Shown: positions 6,922-16,153, counted from the stretch's first letter. The stretch: DNA of 64,000 bases from Flagellimonas sediminis (GCF_010500845.1 NZ_JAAAMI010000001.1:248001-312000); one strand, 5' to 3'. Made by a program: numbers and translations. The notes: a model not told the origin generated them from the letters alone.

Positions 6922-7161
6922 ATGGCCAGACAAAGTATTTCCTTCACAGAACCCAACGATGAATGGTTGAAATCCCAGGTGGACAATCAAGAGTATTCCA
7001 GTAAAAGTGAATTGGTGAACGACCTTGTGAGGCAGGCCAGAAAACAACAGGCCCAAGTGGACTGGATCAGGACAAAACTGGAAAAAGCTGAAAAAAGTGG
7101 ATTTACAAAGGACGGAAAGGATGAAATTTTAAGTCAGTCCAAAGCGCTTTTTAATGACTAA
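6922..7161 (+). CDS. parD: ParD-like antitoxin (ribbon-helix-helix)
   Basis: A 79-residue protein. The N-terminal beta-strand RQSISFTEPNDEWLK and the two helices NQEYSSKSELVNDLVRQARK form the MetJ/Arc/ParD ribbon-helix-helix DNA-binding unit. The lysine-rich C-terminal helix should wrap the toxin. The gene overlaps the toxin gene by 8 bp, giving translational coupling, and has its own promoter with a palindrome at the -7 box. Antitoxins of this type neutralise ParE and repress the operon. Confidence 0.85.
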   Translation: MARQSISFTEPNDEWLKSQVDNQEYSSKSELVNDLVRQARKQQAQVDWIRTKLEKAEKSGFTKDGKDEILSQSKALFND

Positions 7162-7441
7162 CTACAAGTTGAGCAACGAAGCCAAAAACGATTTGATTCG
7201 CATTCACCAATACGGAATTGTCAAATTTGGAATGGCTCAAGCGGACAACTATTTTGAAACCTTTTTTGAATATTTCGATCTCATTGCACAACGTCCGTAT
7301 TCCTTTGAATCAATGGACCATCTTAAAAAAGGGTATCGCCGTTGTGTTTGTGGATCGGACAGCATATTTTACAAAATAAGCGGTGAAGTTGTGGAAATTA
7401 TGGCCATCGTCGGAAGACAGGACTTGGACAACCTACTCTGA
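7154..7441 (+). CDS. parE: ParE-family toxin (RelE/ParE fold)
   Basis: A 95-residue protein with the ParE pattern: YKLSNEAKNDLIRIHQYGIVKFG, QADNYFETFFEYFDLIAQRP and the C-terminal strands KKGYRRCVCGSDSIFYKI and VVEIMAIVGRQDLDNLL. ParE toxins act on DNA gyrase rather than cutting mRNA; the family does not prove the target here. It overlaps the antitoxin gene by 8 bp. It probably serves as a stabiliser next to the accessory stretch on its left. Confidence 0.87.
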   Translation: MTNYKLSNEAKNDLIRIHQYGIVKFGMAQADNYFETFFEYFDLIAQRPYSFESMDHLKKGYRRCVCGSDSIFYKISGEVVEIMAIVGRQDLDNLL

Positions 7442-7479
7442 TAATCAAAAAATACTATTGCAAACACAGACAGACGATA

Positions 7480-8094
7480 ATGCATTCTATGAAAAATCCC
7501 TACTTCAATACCATTAGCCTTATTTTTCTCTTGCTAACCATCACATCTAGTAAAGCACAAAACATGGAACTTCCTTATAAAGAAATCCCTGCCCAACCCA
7601 CAACATATGAACCCGGTAATTTGGTGGCCAGAATGATAGACGGCCTTGGCTATCGGTTTTATTGGGCCACGGAAGGATTAACGGAAAAAGATCTCGCTTA
7701 CAAACCCTCAGAGGATGGCAGGACTGTGTTGGAAACCTTGGAGCATATCTATACCATGTCCAACAACATTTTGCTGGCCCCGGATGCCCAACCTTTTGAA
7801 AAAGCGTTGTTCCCCACCAACCTTCCATATGAAGAACTCAGGGCCAAAACCTTGCAAAACCTACAGGCGGCCAGCGGCAAGGTATCGGGTAAAAGCGCCG
7901 AGGACCTAGAAAAATTCAAGGTGATTTTTAAAAGAGGGGAGCAAGAATCGGAATTTGCCTTTTGGAACCTCATCAACGGCATGATCTCCGATTGCATCTA
8001 CCACACCGGGCAGATTACGTTGATGCGAAGGGCCAGCGGCAACCCACAAAATCCCAATGTAAACCCGTTTTTGGGACAGACCAAAGGCGATTAA
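7480..8094 (+). CDS. Exported DinB-superfamily protein
   Basis: A 204-residue protein. An N-terminal signal peptide (FNTISLIFLLLTITSSKAQ) precedes a four-helix DinB/YfiT-like domain: LVARMIDGLGYRFYWATEGL, TVLETLEHIYTMSNNI and ISDCIYHTGQITLMRR. His residues in LEHIY and IYHTGQ fit the metal-binding triad of the superfamily. Members include thiol-dependent S-transferases; an exported version must work in the periplasm. Start could be the first ATG (7480) or the ATG at 7489. Not related to DNA polymerase IV despite the name. Confidence 0.7.
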   Translation: MHSMKNPYFNTISLIFLLLTITSSKAQNMELPYKEIPAQPTTYEPGNLVARMIDGLGYRFYWATEGLTEKDLAYKPSEDGRTVLETLEHIYTMSNNILLAPDAQPFEKALFPTNLPYEELRAKTLQNLQAASGKVSGKSAEDLEKFKVIFKRGEQESEFAFWNLINGMISDCIYHTGQITLMRRASGNPQNPNVNPFLGQTKGD

Positions 8095-8153
8095 GCCCTC
8101 CTCTTTGTAACATTTCTTGAAAATCCATTACCAATAATCAAAGGTTCTGGTCG

Positions 8154-8432
8154 ATGGGTTTCGCGAGTCATGCAGTAAAGGTAGTCAAGGCCAATCGGGC
8201 TTTGTTGCATAAGCGACGTAGTTTCAAAGAAATTCGAGAAGCTTACGAAGGCTATGTAAGTGACTCCGAACTAAAGTTCAAGGAGCTAACCCCTTTTGAG
8301 CAAAAGAAAATCCGTGACAAGATCATTCAACAGGCCAAAAGGGATCGATGGCTCGAAATTCAAAACTACTTTATTGCCCTTCTGATTTTGGTTTTTCTGG
8401 GTTTCCTTTTTTATGCGCTTTTCCTTGATTAA
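8154..8432 (+). CDS. Small membrane protein, conserved-type, unknown
   Basis: A 92-residue protein with a basic N-terminal half (VKANRALLHKRRSFKEIREA), an amphipathic stretch PFEQKKIRDKIIQQAKRDRW and one C-terminal transmembrane helix (about residues 70-90, ALLILVFLGFLFYALFL). Probably a tail-anchored inner-membrane protein with the basic part in the cytosol. I do not recognise a function. It ends 13 bp before the convergent SulP gene. Confidence 0.6.
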   Translation: MGFASHAVKVVKANRALLHKRRSFKEIREAYEGYVSDSELKFKELTPFEQKKIRDKIIQQAKRDRWLEIQNYFIALLILVFLGFLFYALFLD

Positions 8433-8445
8433 GAGGTAATGATAA

Positions 8446-9978
8446 TCAGTCAATTTTATCGACCACAACCTTATATGTTGGGTCTTCCAAAACATTTACC
8501 TCTATAATATCATCGGCATTGGCCAAAAGGCGTTGGCAGTCCTTACTCAAATGTTTCAGGTGGAGTTTTTTGCCCACTTTACGGTAACGTTCCGTAATCT
8601 TGTTCACGGCTTCAATGGCGGACATGTCCACCAAACGGCTTTCCGCAAAATCAATGATTACCTCATCGGGGTCATTGAGCACATCAAACTTTTCGGCAAA
8701 AAGCGTGGTGCTTCCAAAGAAGAGCGGACCATAGATCTCGTAATGTTTGATTCCTTGTGCATCGGTGTATTTTCTGGCCCTGATCCGCTTTGCATTGTCC
8801 CAAGCGAACACCAAGGCAGAAATGATCACCCCTACCAAAACGGCCAAGGCCAAATTGTGAAGGAACACCGTCACCAAGGTAACGAGTACCATCACCAACA
8901 CATCCGATTTGGGCATACGGCGGAAGGTTTTTAAACTGGCCCATTCAAAGGTGCCCAATGCCACCATGATCATCAAACCGGTGAGGGCTGCCATCGGTAC
9001 TTTTTCAATCAAGCTGGAACCGAACATGATGAATACCAAGAGCATTAAGGCTGCAAAAATTCCTGAGAGTCTGGCCCTTGCCCCATTGGAGGTATTGATC
9101 AAACTTTGCCCGATCATGGCACAACCACCCATCCCCGAGAAAAATCCGGATAAAATATTGGCCGTTCCTTGGGCCACAGCTTCCTTGTTACCTCTACCAC
9201 GGGTTTCAGTGATCTCATCCACAATGTTAAGCGTCAACAAACTCTCGATCAATCCCACTCCGGCCACAATCGCAGAAAAGGGAAAAATGATTTTCAAGGT
9301 CTCCCAAGTAAAAGGAAGATCGGGAATATGAAAAGGAGGAAAAGTTCCTTGAATGGAGGCGATATCACCAATGGTGCGGGTGTCCAATCCCAAGAAAAAG
9401 ACAATGCCGAACACCACCAAAATAGCGGCCAAGGATGCAGGAACCACTTTCGTTAATTTGGGCAATCCCCAAATGATCACCATCGTCAACAATACCAATC
9501 CCAAGAAAATGAATAATGTGCTGCCTGTCAACCAATCTCCTTCCGGGGTTTTGAACTGAGCCAACTGCGACATAAAAATGATGATGGCAAGTCCGTTCAC
9601 AAATCCGAAAATTACCGGATGGGGTACCAAGCGCATCAACTTGCCTAACCGAAGGAATCCGGCCAAAAGCTGCAAAATTCCTGCCAGTACCACGGTGGCA
9701 AACACATATTCCACACCGTATTGCTGGGCCAAACTTACGATCACCACTGCAACGGCACCTGTGGCCCCGGAGATCATCCCTGGTCTACCACCCAAGATGG
9801 AGGTGACCAATCCCATCACAAAGGCGGCATACAATCCCGTTAATGGGGAAAGGCCTGCAATGAACGCAAAGGCAATGGCTTCCGGCACGAGTGCCAAGGC
9901 CACGGTAAGGCCCGATAAGATCTCTGTTCGGTAGTTTACCTTTTGGGAAAAATCAAAAAGGTTGAGGTACTTTTTCAT
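8446..9978 (-). CDS. SulP-family inorganic anion transporter with STAS domain
   Basis: A 510-residue protein. The N-terminal membrane part has the SulP signature LTVALALVPEAIAFAFIAGL and further helices to about residue 390, including the conserved GMGGCAMIGQSLINTSNGAR. The C-terminal STAS domain (about 400-505) contains VIIDFAESRLVDMSAIEAVNK, the canonical strand-helix with the Asp-Met-Ser position. SulP proteins move sulfate, bicarbonate or other anions across the inner membrane; the sequence alone does not choose the substrate. It is monocistronic and convergent with the gene at 8154. A second SulP at 41448 lacks a full STAS domain. Confidence 0.88.
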   Translation of the reverse strand: MKKYLNLFDFSQKVNYRTEILSGLTVALALVPEAIAFAFIAGLSPLTGLYAAFVMGLVTSILGGRPGMISGATGAVAVVIVSLAQQYGVEYVFATVVLAGILQLLAGFLRLGKLMRLVPHPVIFGFVNGLAIIIFMSQLAQFKTPEGDWLTGSTLFIFLGLVLLTMVIIWGLPKLTKVVPASLAAILVVFGIVFFLGLDTRTIGDIASIQGTFPPFHIPDLPFTWETLKIIFPFSAIVAGVGLIESLLTLNIVDEITETRGRGNKEAVAQGTANILSGFFSGMGGCAMIGQSLINTSNGARARLSGIFAALMLLVFIMFGSSLIEKVPMAALTGLMIMVALGTFEWASLKTFRRMPKSDVLVMVLVTLVTVFLHNLALAVLVGVIISALVFAWDNAKRIRARKYTDAQGIKHYEIYGPLFFGSTTLFAEKFDVLNDPDEVIIDFAESRLVDMSAIEAVNKITERYRKVGKKLHLKHLSKDCQRLLANADDIIEVNVLEDPTYKVVVDKID

Positions 9979-10060
9979 GGCTTCTTTCTTGAAGCCGGCA
10001 AAAATAGGGTTATTAAAGGGAAGACCCTAATGGCCTCCCCATTTTTAAGGATTTGACAAT

Positions 10061-11035
10061 CTACCAGTTAGTCAAACCCAATAACTTTTCGCCAAGCGCA
10101 CTTAATTTTGCGGTATCGTACCTCGTTTGCTCCCATTTTCTGGGATCTCCGGGAAAAGCGTAGCCCTCTGGGGCAATTCGGTTCTTCCATGAATTGATGC
10201 GCCATTCCCTCATCTCGTTGTTGTCCTCCTCGGCTGGCATCATGGAAATGTATTGGGCGATGCGCACCTTGTCCCCCGATTTATTGGGACGGATGCCATG
10301 GGGTTGGGTACTGTTGAAAATCAACAGGTCACCCGCTTCCAATTTCACTTTCACGATTTTATCTTCCAGTCCGGTGACGTCTGGTTGAAAGTGATCACGG
10401 TCTTCGGGTTGGGTCAGTTTCCAGGTATCATAATTTCGGTACAACCATGGAATACATTGAAAACCTCCCATGTTTTCATCCGTTTGGTCGGCCAAGGCCA
10501 AAACCCCCTGAACGTTTTGGGGTCGGGTCTCTGGATCGTAATCCCAATGGATGAACCCTTTTCTATTTTCCCCGGGTCGCTGTGGAATGTTCAAATTGGC
10601 CCGATCGATGGTGACCCATAATTTTTCGGTGCCCCAAATGTCCGCAAAGGCATCGTACACCTTTTGCATCTGTCGGTTGTTCCACAAATGTTGATGGTTA
10701 TAGACTTCCACCATTCCGGTTCCCGTCAATTCCTTCATCTTCATTTCGGCACGGGCAGGGGCGTACCAAGTTTCTGGGTCGTTGGGGTCCTTTTCATCAA
10801 ACTCCCAAATAAAATCTGCTGTTGCCTGGGCCTGCTCCTTAGGGACCGCGTTCTTGATCACAATGTATCCGTTCTCTATCCAAAACGCCCAATCTTCTTC
10901 GGATAAAACCCTTAAGGGTTTTCCGTTGGATCGGTCGTTCAATCTGATCTTGCTGCTGGTAGCGGTAGAAGGGTTGCCCGGAATATTTTCGTGGGCCTTG
11001 TTCGCCATTTCCACCTTCATTTGTTGTTGCATCAT
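10061..11035 (-). CDS. Phytanoyl-CoA dioxygenase (PhyH) family protein
   Basis: A 324-residue Fe(II)/2-oxoglutarate dioxygenase. The iron triad is visible as HWD (His163, Asp165 in FIHWDYDPET) and His246 (TQPHGIRPN), with the 2-oxoglutarate-binding Arg258 (DKVRIAQY). EEDWAFWIENGYIVIKNAV is the family's N-terminal motif. The substrate is not predictable; hydroxylation of a lipid, amine or small molecule is typical. It is divergent from an AraC regulator across 139 bp, and that regulator's N-terminal cupin probably senses a related compound. Confidence 0.85.
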   Translation of the reverse strand: MMQQQMKVEMANKAHENIPGNPSTATSSKIRLNDRSNGKPLRVLSEEDWAFWIENGYIVIKNAVPKEQAQATADFIWEFDEKDPNDPETWYAPARAEMKMKELTGTGMVEVYNHQHLWNNRQMQKVYDAFADIWGTEKLWVTIDRANLNIPQRPGENRKGFIHWDYDPETRPQNVQGVLALADQTDENMGGFQCIPWLYRNYDTWKLTQPEDRDHFQPDVTGLEDKIVKVKLEAGDLLIFNSTQPHGIRPNKSGDKVRIAQYISMMPAEEDNNEMREWRINSWKNRIAPEGYAFPGDPRKWEQTRYDTAKLSALGEKLLGLTNW

Positions 11036-11174
11036 ATCGTTTCTGTTTTTTTAGGTTCAACATTGATGTATTCAAAACTAGGGGGATGGTTTATGGGTTT
11101 CCACCGTGACATTGACCAATTTTTGAACTTTATTGACTTTTATTTCCTAAATTGAAAAGTTAAAAGACAATAAA

Positions 11175-12017
11175 TTGAAAATTCAGCTCGAAAACATACA
11201 ACCGAACGACAAGAGCTCCTTCCATTTATTGCACAATCCGAAGTTGAACGATCTATTCTTTTGGCACTTCCATCCGGAGTTTGAACTGGTCTATATTGAA
11301 GGGGCCAACGGGAAACGGCATGTGGGGCATCATTTGTCCAACTTTACCGGAAGTGACCTGGTACTGATCGGCTCCAACATTCCCCATTTGAATTTTGATC
11401 ATGGCATACGGACAGAGTACCACAAGGAGGTATTGCACATCAGTGCTTCCTTTAAAGAAAAAGTGTTCAGTGAGATTGAGGAACTGGAAGATGTTTATGA
11501 GCTTTTGGAAAAATCGCAACACGGCATTGCCTTTTATGGGGAAACGAAAAAATCCGTAGGGCAGATCATGAAGCAATTACAGCCCATGACCCGGTTCGGG
11601 CAATTTTTGGAAATCTTGAAATTGCTCAAAATTTTGGCAAAGAGCAATGAGTTTGAACTGTTACATGCCAATCCTATCATCAACGATAAGGCAAACAAAC
11701 AGCAACAACGGTTGCAACAGGTGTATTCCTATATTGATGAGCATTATTCCCAAAAAATTGAACTGGACGATATGGCCCAACAAGTAAACTTGGGCAAGGA
11801 GGCTTTTTGTAGATATTTTAAGCAGAACACGGGCAGCACCTTTACCCAATTTTTAAACCAATACCGCATCACCCAGGCCAAGCGCCTTTTATTGGCTGGA
11901 AGAAACATCACCGAAACCTGTTACGAATGTGGTTTTGAGAGCCTTTCCTATTTTAATAGGACCTTTAAAAAAATCAGCGGTGAAAACCCATCAACCTACA
12001 AAAGGAAACAGTCCTAA
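11175..12017 (+). CDS. AraC-family transcriptional regulator
   Basis: A 280-residue protein with an N-terminal cupin sensor (FWHFHPEFELVYIEGANGKR, about residues 30-50, and LIGSNIPHLNFDH) and a C-terminal double helix-turn-helix (about 180-278: IELDDMAQQVNLGKEAFCRY and ETCYECGFESLSYFNRTFKK). No ATG precedes the conserved region, so I use TTG at 11175 (LKIQLEN). It is divergent from the PhyH dioxygenase, the likely target. A perfect 12-bp hairpin follows the gene. Confidence 0.85.
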   Translation: MKIQLENIQPNDKSSFHLLHNPKLNDLFFWHFHPEFELVYIEGANGKRHVGHHLSNFTGSDLVLIGSNIPHLNFDHGIRTEYHKEVLHISASFKEKVFSEIEELEDVYELLEKSQHGIAFYGETKKSVGQIMKQLQPMTRFGQFLEILKLLKILAKSNEFELLHANPIINDKANKQQQRLQQVYSYIDEHYSQKIELDDMAQQVNLGKEAFCRYFKQNTGSTFTQFLNQYRITQAKRLLLAGRNITETCYECGFESLSYFNRTFKKISGENPSTYKRKQS

Positions 12018-12023
12018 AAAGAA

Positions 12024-12051
12024 CCGCCCCAAGTATTGCTACTTGGGGCGG
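12024..12051 (-). terminator. Perfect 12-bp stem, terminator for convergent genes
   Basis: CCGCCCCAAGTA (12024-12035) and TACTTGGGGCGG (12040-12051) pair without mismatch around TTGC. On the minus strand it is followed by TTCTTTTT, so it is a good terminator for the lipoprotein gene ending at 12112. On the plus strand there is no T run, but it lies 7 bp after the AraC stop. Confidence 0.7.
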
Positions 12052-12111
12052 CACTTAACTAAATAACCAACCAAAAAAACTATTAGTATAGTCGAACATT
12101 ACTGTTCTTCC

Positions 12112-13029
12112 TTACAAATCTCGTTGTCGGGTCACGTTCATGGTCGGGTTAATGATCTTAGAACGTTTTTTACCCGTGTCTCCTGATTTCAAAAACTGCA
12201 TGTATCCTCTTCCTGTAAACTCATAAACCGTTCCGCTGGACACATGGTACAACTCTATTGTACTGTCATTAATAACGTACAACTCAAAATAATCATTGCC
12301 CAGGAAGTCATAATCCAGTGTTAAAGTTTTCAGGGTGGCATTGTTGGCCACATCGTACACTTCGTAATCCCCTTCATAGTCCCATTGAATGTTGGAAATC
12401 GGGATGCCCTGTCCATCAATGGAGGACCTGAAATATCCACCGCCATCTGAGAAGAACTGAAGGTAATTTTCCTCGTCAAACTCGTTGATTGCGCCAACTT
12501 CACTGGTGTACGTTTTCTCCCAAACCTGGTATTCCTGCAAAAAGTAATGGATGTTATCGTAGAACACTTGATCGTAATCAAAAGTGCTTCTCTGGAACCC
12601 ACGGAGAATATAGGAAGTTTTGCTTCTTGCATCGTACAATTCCAAGGTGTTGTTGTTCACGGCATACACATCGAGAAGCCAAAGCCCGTCCACATCATGA
12701 TCCACCTCCACTTGTCCAACAAAAGTTCCATAGGTTCCCACATCAATCCCCAAACCGTTTCCGGTTTTACCGATTCCCACCAAATTGTTGTTGGCATACA
12801 CAACTCCCCTATCAAAGGAAATGGTAAATGCGCGTTGTAGAAATGGCACTTCGCCATTTCCTTTTGTTGCATTGATATCGACATACCACAGATCATAGGA
12901 TTCCAAAACCAAGGCGGTGTTGATGGGCGATTCTTCAATAAATCCATCGTCCACGATGACCTCTGTGTAACAAGAACTGGCCAAAAGGCCTATCATTAAA
13001 ATTCCAAAGAGTAGTTTTCCATTTTTCAT
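12112..13029 (-). CDS. Lipoprotein with duplicated beta-sheet domain
   Basis: A 305-residue protein from the ATG at 13029. The signal peptide ends in the lipobox GLLASSC. The mature part seems to hold two related lipocalin-like units: the first ends NNTLELYDARSKTSYILRGF, the second DSTIELYHVSSGTVYEFTGRG. Each starts with a strand pattern FxxxFDxG / LQFFSDGG. It is probably anchored in the outer membrane or periplasm; function unknown. An upstream ATG at 13116 gives no better signal. It lies 124 bp from the divergent gpsA gene. Confidence 0.65.
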   Translation of the reverse strand: MKNGKLLFGILMIGLLASSCYTEVIVDDGFIEESPINTALVLESYDLWYVDINATKGNGEVPFLQRAFTISFDRGVVYANNNLVGIGKTGNGLGIDVGTYGTFVGQVEVDHDVDGLWLLDVYAVNNNTLELYDARSKTSYILRGFQRSTFDYDQVFYDNIHYFLQEYQVWEKTYTSEVGAINEFDEENYLQFFSDGGGYFRSSIDGQGIPISNIQWDYEGDYEVYDVANNATLKTLTLDYDFLGNDYFELYVINDSTIELYHVSSGTVYEFTGRGYMQFLKSGDTGKKRSKIINPTMNVTRQRDL

Positions 13030-13153
13030 AATCGAGGCTTTAAAGTTCACCACGTATAGACCAATCACCGTGCCAAAATTTTTAACTATTTGATAATCAA
13101 TTGATAATGAAGCCATGAATTTATTTTTTAGCTTTACAGCCTAATTTGGTTGC

Positions 13154-14155
13154 ATGCAAGACAAACTACGATTCGGTGTTTTTGGTGGAGGGAGCTGGGG
13201 AACGGCCATTGTAAAAATGTTGACAGAAAACGGGGACCGTGTTGGGTGGTATATGCGGAGTGATTCGGCCATTCGACATATTGTTAAGGAAGGGCACAAC
13301 CCTAACTATTTGAGTTCGGTGGAATTTGAGGTGGAACAACTTCACTTGAGTCCTGACATCAATGAAATTGTGGAAGCCAGTGATGTGCTGATCTTTGCCA
13401 TCCCTTCCGCCTTTTTGGAGGGCGAACTTCAAAAATTGACGGCTTCTTTGAAGGATAAAGTCATATTTTCAGCCATAAAGGGGATTGTTCCCGAAAGTGG
13501 TTTGATCGTGGGGGAGCATTTTCATGAAAAATACAACATCCCCTTTGAGAACATCGGGGTACTTACCGGACCTTGCCATGCCGAGGAAGTAGCCCTCGAG
13601 CGGCTATCCTACCTTACCATTGCCTGTGCCGATGGGGAAAAGGCCAAAATAGTGGCGCAACATTTAAAGAGCGAATACATCCGTACCAAAATTTCCGACG
13701 ACATCATCGGAACCGAGTATGCCGCCATGCTGAAGAACATTTATGCCATTGCTGCAGGGATTGCCCACGGTTTAGGTTATGGCGACAATTTTCAAAGTGT
13801 ACTCATGAGCAACGCCATTCGGGAAATGAAACGGTTCATTGATCGGGTGTACAAAATGAAACGCAACATCAATGCCTCGGCCTATTTGGGAGACCTTTTG
13901 GTGACGGGCTATTCCATTTTTAGTAGAAACCGAATGTTCGGGAATATGATTGGCAAGGGCTATACCGTAAAAAGCGCCATGATGGAGATGAACATGGTGG
14001 CCGAAGGGTATTACGCAACCAAAAGCGCCCATTTGTTGATGGAAAAGTTGGAGAAAAAATCCAAGACGCCCATCATCAATGCGGTGTACCAAATCCTGTA
14101 CAAAAACAAGGATCCCAAAAAGGTATTTGAGAAGCTTACGGAGAAGTTGGATTGA
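13154..14155 (+). CDS. gpsA: Glycerol-3-phosphate dehydrogenase [NAD(P)+]
   Basis: A 333-residue cytosolic enzyme that reduces dihydroxyacetone phosphate to sn-glycerol-3-phosphate, the entry to phospholipids. The N-terminal Rossmann loop is FGGGSWGTA (about residues 9-17), followed by the family blocks LIFAIPSAFL, LTGPCHAEEVAL, and EYAAMLKNIYAIAAGIAHGLGYGDN, which contains the catalytic Lys. Length and motifs match GpsA throughout. The catabolic counterpart glpD is 3 kb downstream on the other strand. Confidence 0.95.
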   Translation: MQDKLRFGVFGGGSWGTAIVKMLTENGDRVGWYMRSDSAIRHIVKEGHNPNYLSSVEFEVEQLHLSPDINEIVEASDVLIFAIPSAFLEGELQKLTASLKDKVIFSAIKGIVPESGLIVGEHFHEKYNIPFENIGVLTGPCHAEEVALERLSYLTIACADGEKAKIVAQHLKSEYIRTKISDDIIGTEYAAMLKNIYAIAAGIAHGLGYGDNFQSVLMSNAIREMKRFIDRVYKMKRNINASAYLGDLLVTGYSIFSRNRMFGNMIGKGYTVKSAMMEMNMVAEGYYATKSAHLLMEKLEKKSKTPIINAVYQILYKNKDPKKVFEKLTEKLD

Positions 14156-14217
14156 TTTTTACTCCCATCTACAAATCATAATTTTCCAATTTGCGATTTA
14201 ACTTCATAAATGATTAG

Positions 14218-14862
14218 TTACAACCTCGCAAGGTTATAGCTAAATCCAATATGTGGTATTATAAAGGAAGTTGTTTCATCAAAATAGTCAGTCGTTCTTG
14301 ACATATTCATACCCAAATAAATTCTACTTTTTGACAATTGAAAACCTATTGATACTCTATTGGCGAAGAAACCAAAATCTGAAACATAAAAACCTTCTCC
14401 GTATTCATCAATTTGTTTTATGGAAAAATCTGTATTGGTATTAAGCAAGGACATTCCGGCACTAACAAAAAAGCCGCCTTTTGTATATGTTTTAAAATAA
14501 TAATTAAGGTATAGATGGTAGTCAACAATGAGATTGTAGTCTACTTTTCCAATATTTATCTCGTTGTTACCTTCCGGTTTCTGAGCAATTACCAAATCAT
14601 ACCTGAAACTATTAGCAAAACCAATAGCCAAATTTTTGGTAATCCCATACTCCAAACCTAGATTCAGGGCAATTCCTGAGTTTTGAATATCAATATTTGT
14701 AAAACTGGCGTTTTCAGAAAAGTTGACGGAACCATAAATGGGTGTTATCCTATATTCCGTTCCTAAAAGAAACATTATGGAATTTTTAGCATCACTGGCA
14801 GTTTCTTGTGCATGTAAAAAGAAAGGAACAATTGCCAGTCCAAATAATTTTGCTGCCCTCAT
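14218..14862 (-). CDS. Outer-membrane beta-barrel protein, unknown
   Basis: A 214-residue protein with a short N-terminal signal (FGLAIVPFFLHAQ) and alternating strands such as NLGLEYGITKNLAIGFAN, YNLIVDYHLYLNYYFKTYTK and RVSIGFQLSKSRIYLGMNMS, ending in FSYNLARL with a hydrophobic residue at the end, as in small outer-membrane barrels. It starts 6 bp after the stop of the lipoprotein gene on the same strand, so the two are probably co-transcribed. Base composition is AT-richer than gpsA next door. Confidence 0.65.
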   Translation of the reverse strand: MRAAKLFGLAIVPFFLHAQETASDAKNSIMFLLGTEYRITPIYGSVNFSENASFTNIDIQNSGIALNLGLEYGITKNLAIGFANSFRYDLVIAQKPEGNNEINIGKVDYNLIVDYHLYLNYYFKTYTKGGFFVSAGMSLLNTNTDFSIKQIDEYGEGFYVSDFGFFANRVSIGFQLSKSRIYLGMNMSRTTDYFDETTSFIIPHIGFSYNLARL

Positions 14863-14868
14863 TAAATC

Positions 14869-16101
14869 TTATTTAAAGTTATATTCAATATCACTGTTGT
14901 TTCGCGATAAGTTTTTCCCATTTGTAAGGTTATATGGGTTTTGGCTATTAAAGTTCACCACTTGTTCATCATATGGTGACTGGTAAGACCTATAACCGAC
15001 TTTTAAGGATTCTCCGTTCAACGTTTTTTCATAAACATGTGTTGGAGCAGGCCAAGCATCATACTCGAAAATTACATAGACAGCAATTTCAGCAAATGTC
15101 CCTGTCTGAAGAATGCCCATATTTCTATTTATGAGTCTTTTGTCTCCTACTTCACTATTGTTACAGTGGACCAAAAAACTTCCATTCCAATAACATCCCA
15201 ATCCAGCATTCACACCGCAATGTGTACGAAAATCCCCAGGTGCTAGAGAGGAAGGAGTGGCAGTAACCACTTCAAATTTTACATCTGCTTTTTCCACCCA
15301 AGATTCTTTTTTGTCTTTGATCTTGACATATTGTGTTTTTACATAATTATCACTGCTTCCCGAGCCTCCGCCACTAGAGGCCCCCTCTCCCCCTTCAAAC
15401 TCTTCTTCCGTTAGAGGGACCTCCAGCATATTTTCTTGATTCTCAGGTAATATTCCAAGAACATAAATTGTATTACCTATTGTTTCCTGAATAGGGTTAG
15501 ACCCAAAAATGTCTTCTTTAGACAAATCGACATATCTCAATCTCAATTGAACCGTAGGGCTCAGTTTGTATCCCTGAACAATTTCTTTCTTTGTATATGG
15601 GTCATAACTATTAATCAGAAACAAATACTCATTTCCTTCTCCTTCTTTAATCATAAGCACATATGGATGCCAAGATTCCCTCTCCAAATCATTGAACGCT
15701 TCTAAGGATTCTTGAATACTATCAATTTTTGATCTTTGCCCTTCCCCTATAAACTGTTCGCTGAGTAAATCATCAAAATAAATAGCTTCCGAATACCCTT
15801 TCTTACTTAATTTCTTAACTGATATTTCGTTAAAATCTGGATTTAGTCTAAGCACTTCCTCCATTAGAAAAGTAAGGTGGAAGTTCTTGTAGGCCAATTT
15901 TTCCTTTAATTCCGCCTTTTCAATATCTGCTTTGTCTATGAGTAAAGAAATGGATTGGGTTTGTTTCAGTGGCAAGTTTTGTTCTTCAGCATTATCACAT
16001 GAGCCCAATTGTACCATCAAAACAAATGCCCCAATTTGAAAAAAGATGTTAGGAGTTATTATAGATTTTGTTTTAGACAATTGCATAATTTGGATTTTCA
16101 T
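14869..16101 (-). CDS. Large lipoprotein of unknown function
   Basis: About 410 residues. A signal peptide with lipobox LGSC (about residue 34) marks a lipoprotein. The mature part is charged, with a glycine/serine-rich linker (GGEGASSGGGSGSSDNY, about residues 238-254). The C-terminal domain has clustered cysteines (THCGVNAGLGCYWNGSFLVHC), which may form disulfides in the periplasm or at the cell surface. No domain is recognised. The ATG at 16086 is an alternative start. It is followed 6 bp later by an outer-membrane barrel gene, so the two products may act as a pair. Confidence 0.6.
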   Translation of the reverse strand: MKIQIMQLSKTKSIITPNIFFQIGAFVLMVQLGSCDNAEEQNLPLKQTQSISLLIDKADIEKAELKEKLAYKNFHLTFLMEEVLRLNPDFNEISVKKLSKKGYSEAIYFDDLLSEQFIGEGQRSKIDSIQESLEAFNDLERESWHPYVLMIKEGEGNEYLFLINSYDPYTKKEIVQGYKLSPTVQLRLRYVDLSKEDIFGSNPIQETIGNTIYVLGILPENQENMLEVPLTEEEFEGGEGASSGGGSGSSDNYVKTQYVKIKDKKESWVEKADVKFEVVTATPSSLAPGDFRTHCGVNAGLGCYWNGSFLVHCNNSEVGDKRLINRNMGILQTGTFAEIAVYVIFEYDAWPAPTHVYEKTLNGESLKVGYRSYQSPYDEQVVNFNSQNPYNLTNGKNLSRNNSDIEYNFK

Positions 16102-16153
16102 TAAATATTAAGATTGGGATAAAACTATCTTGTTACGTTGAATATTAGGAGCG

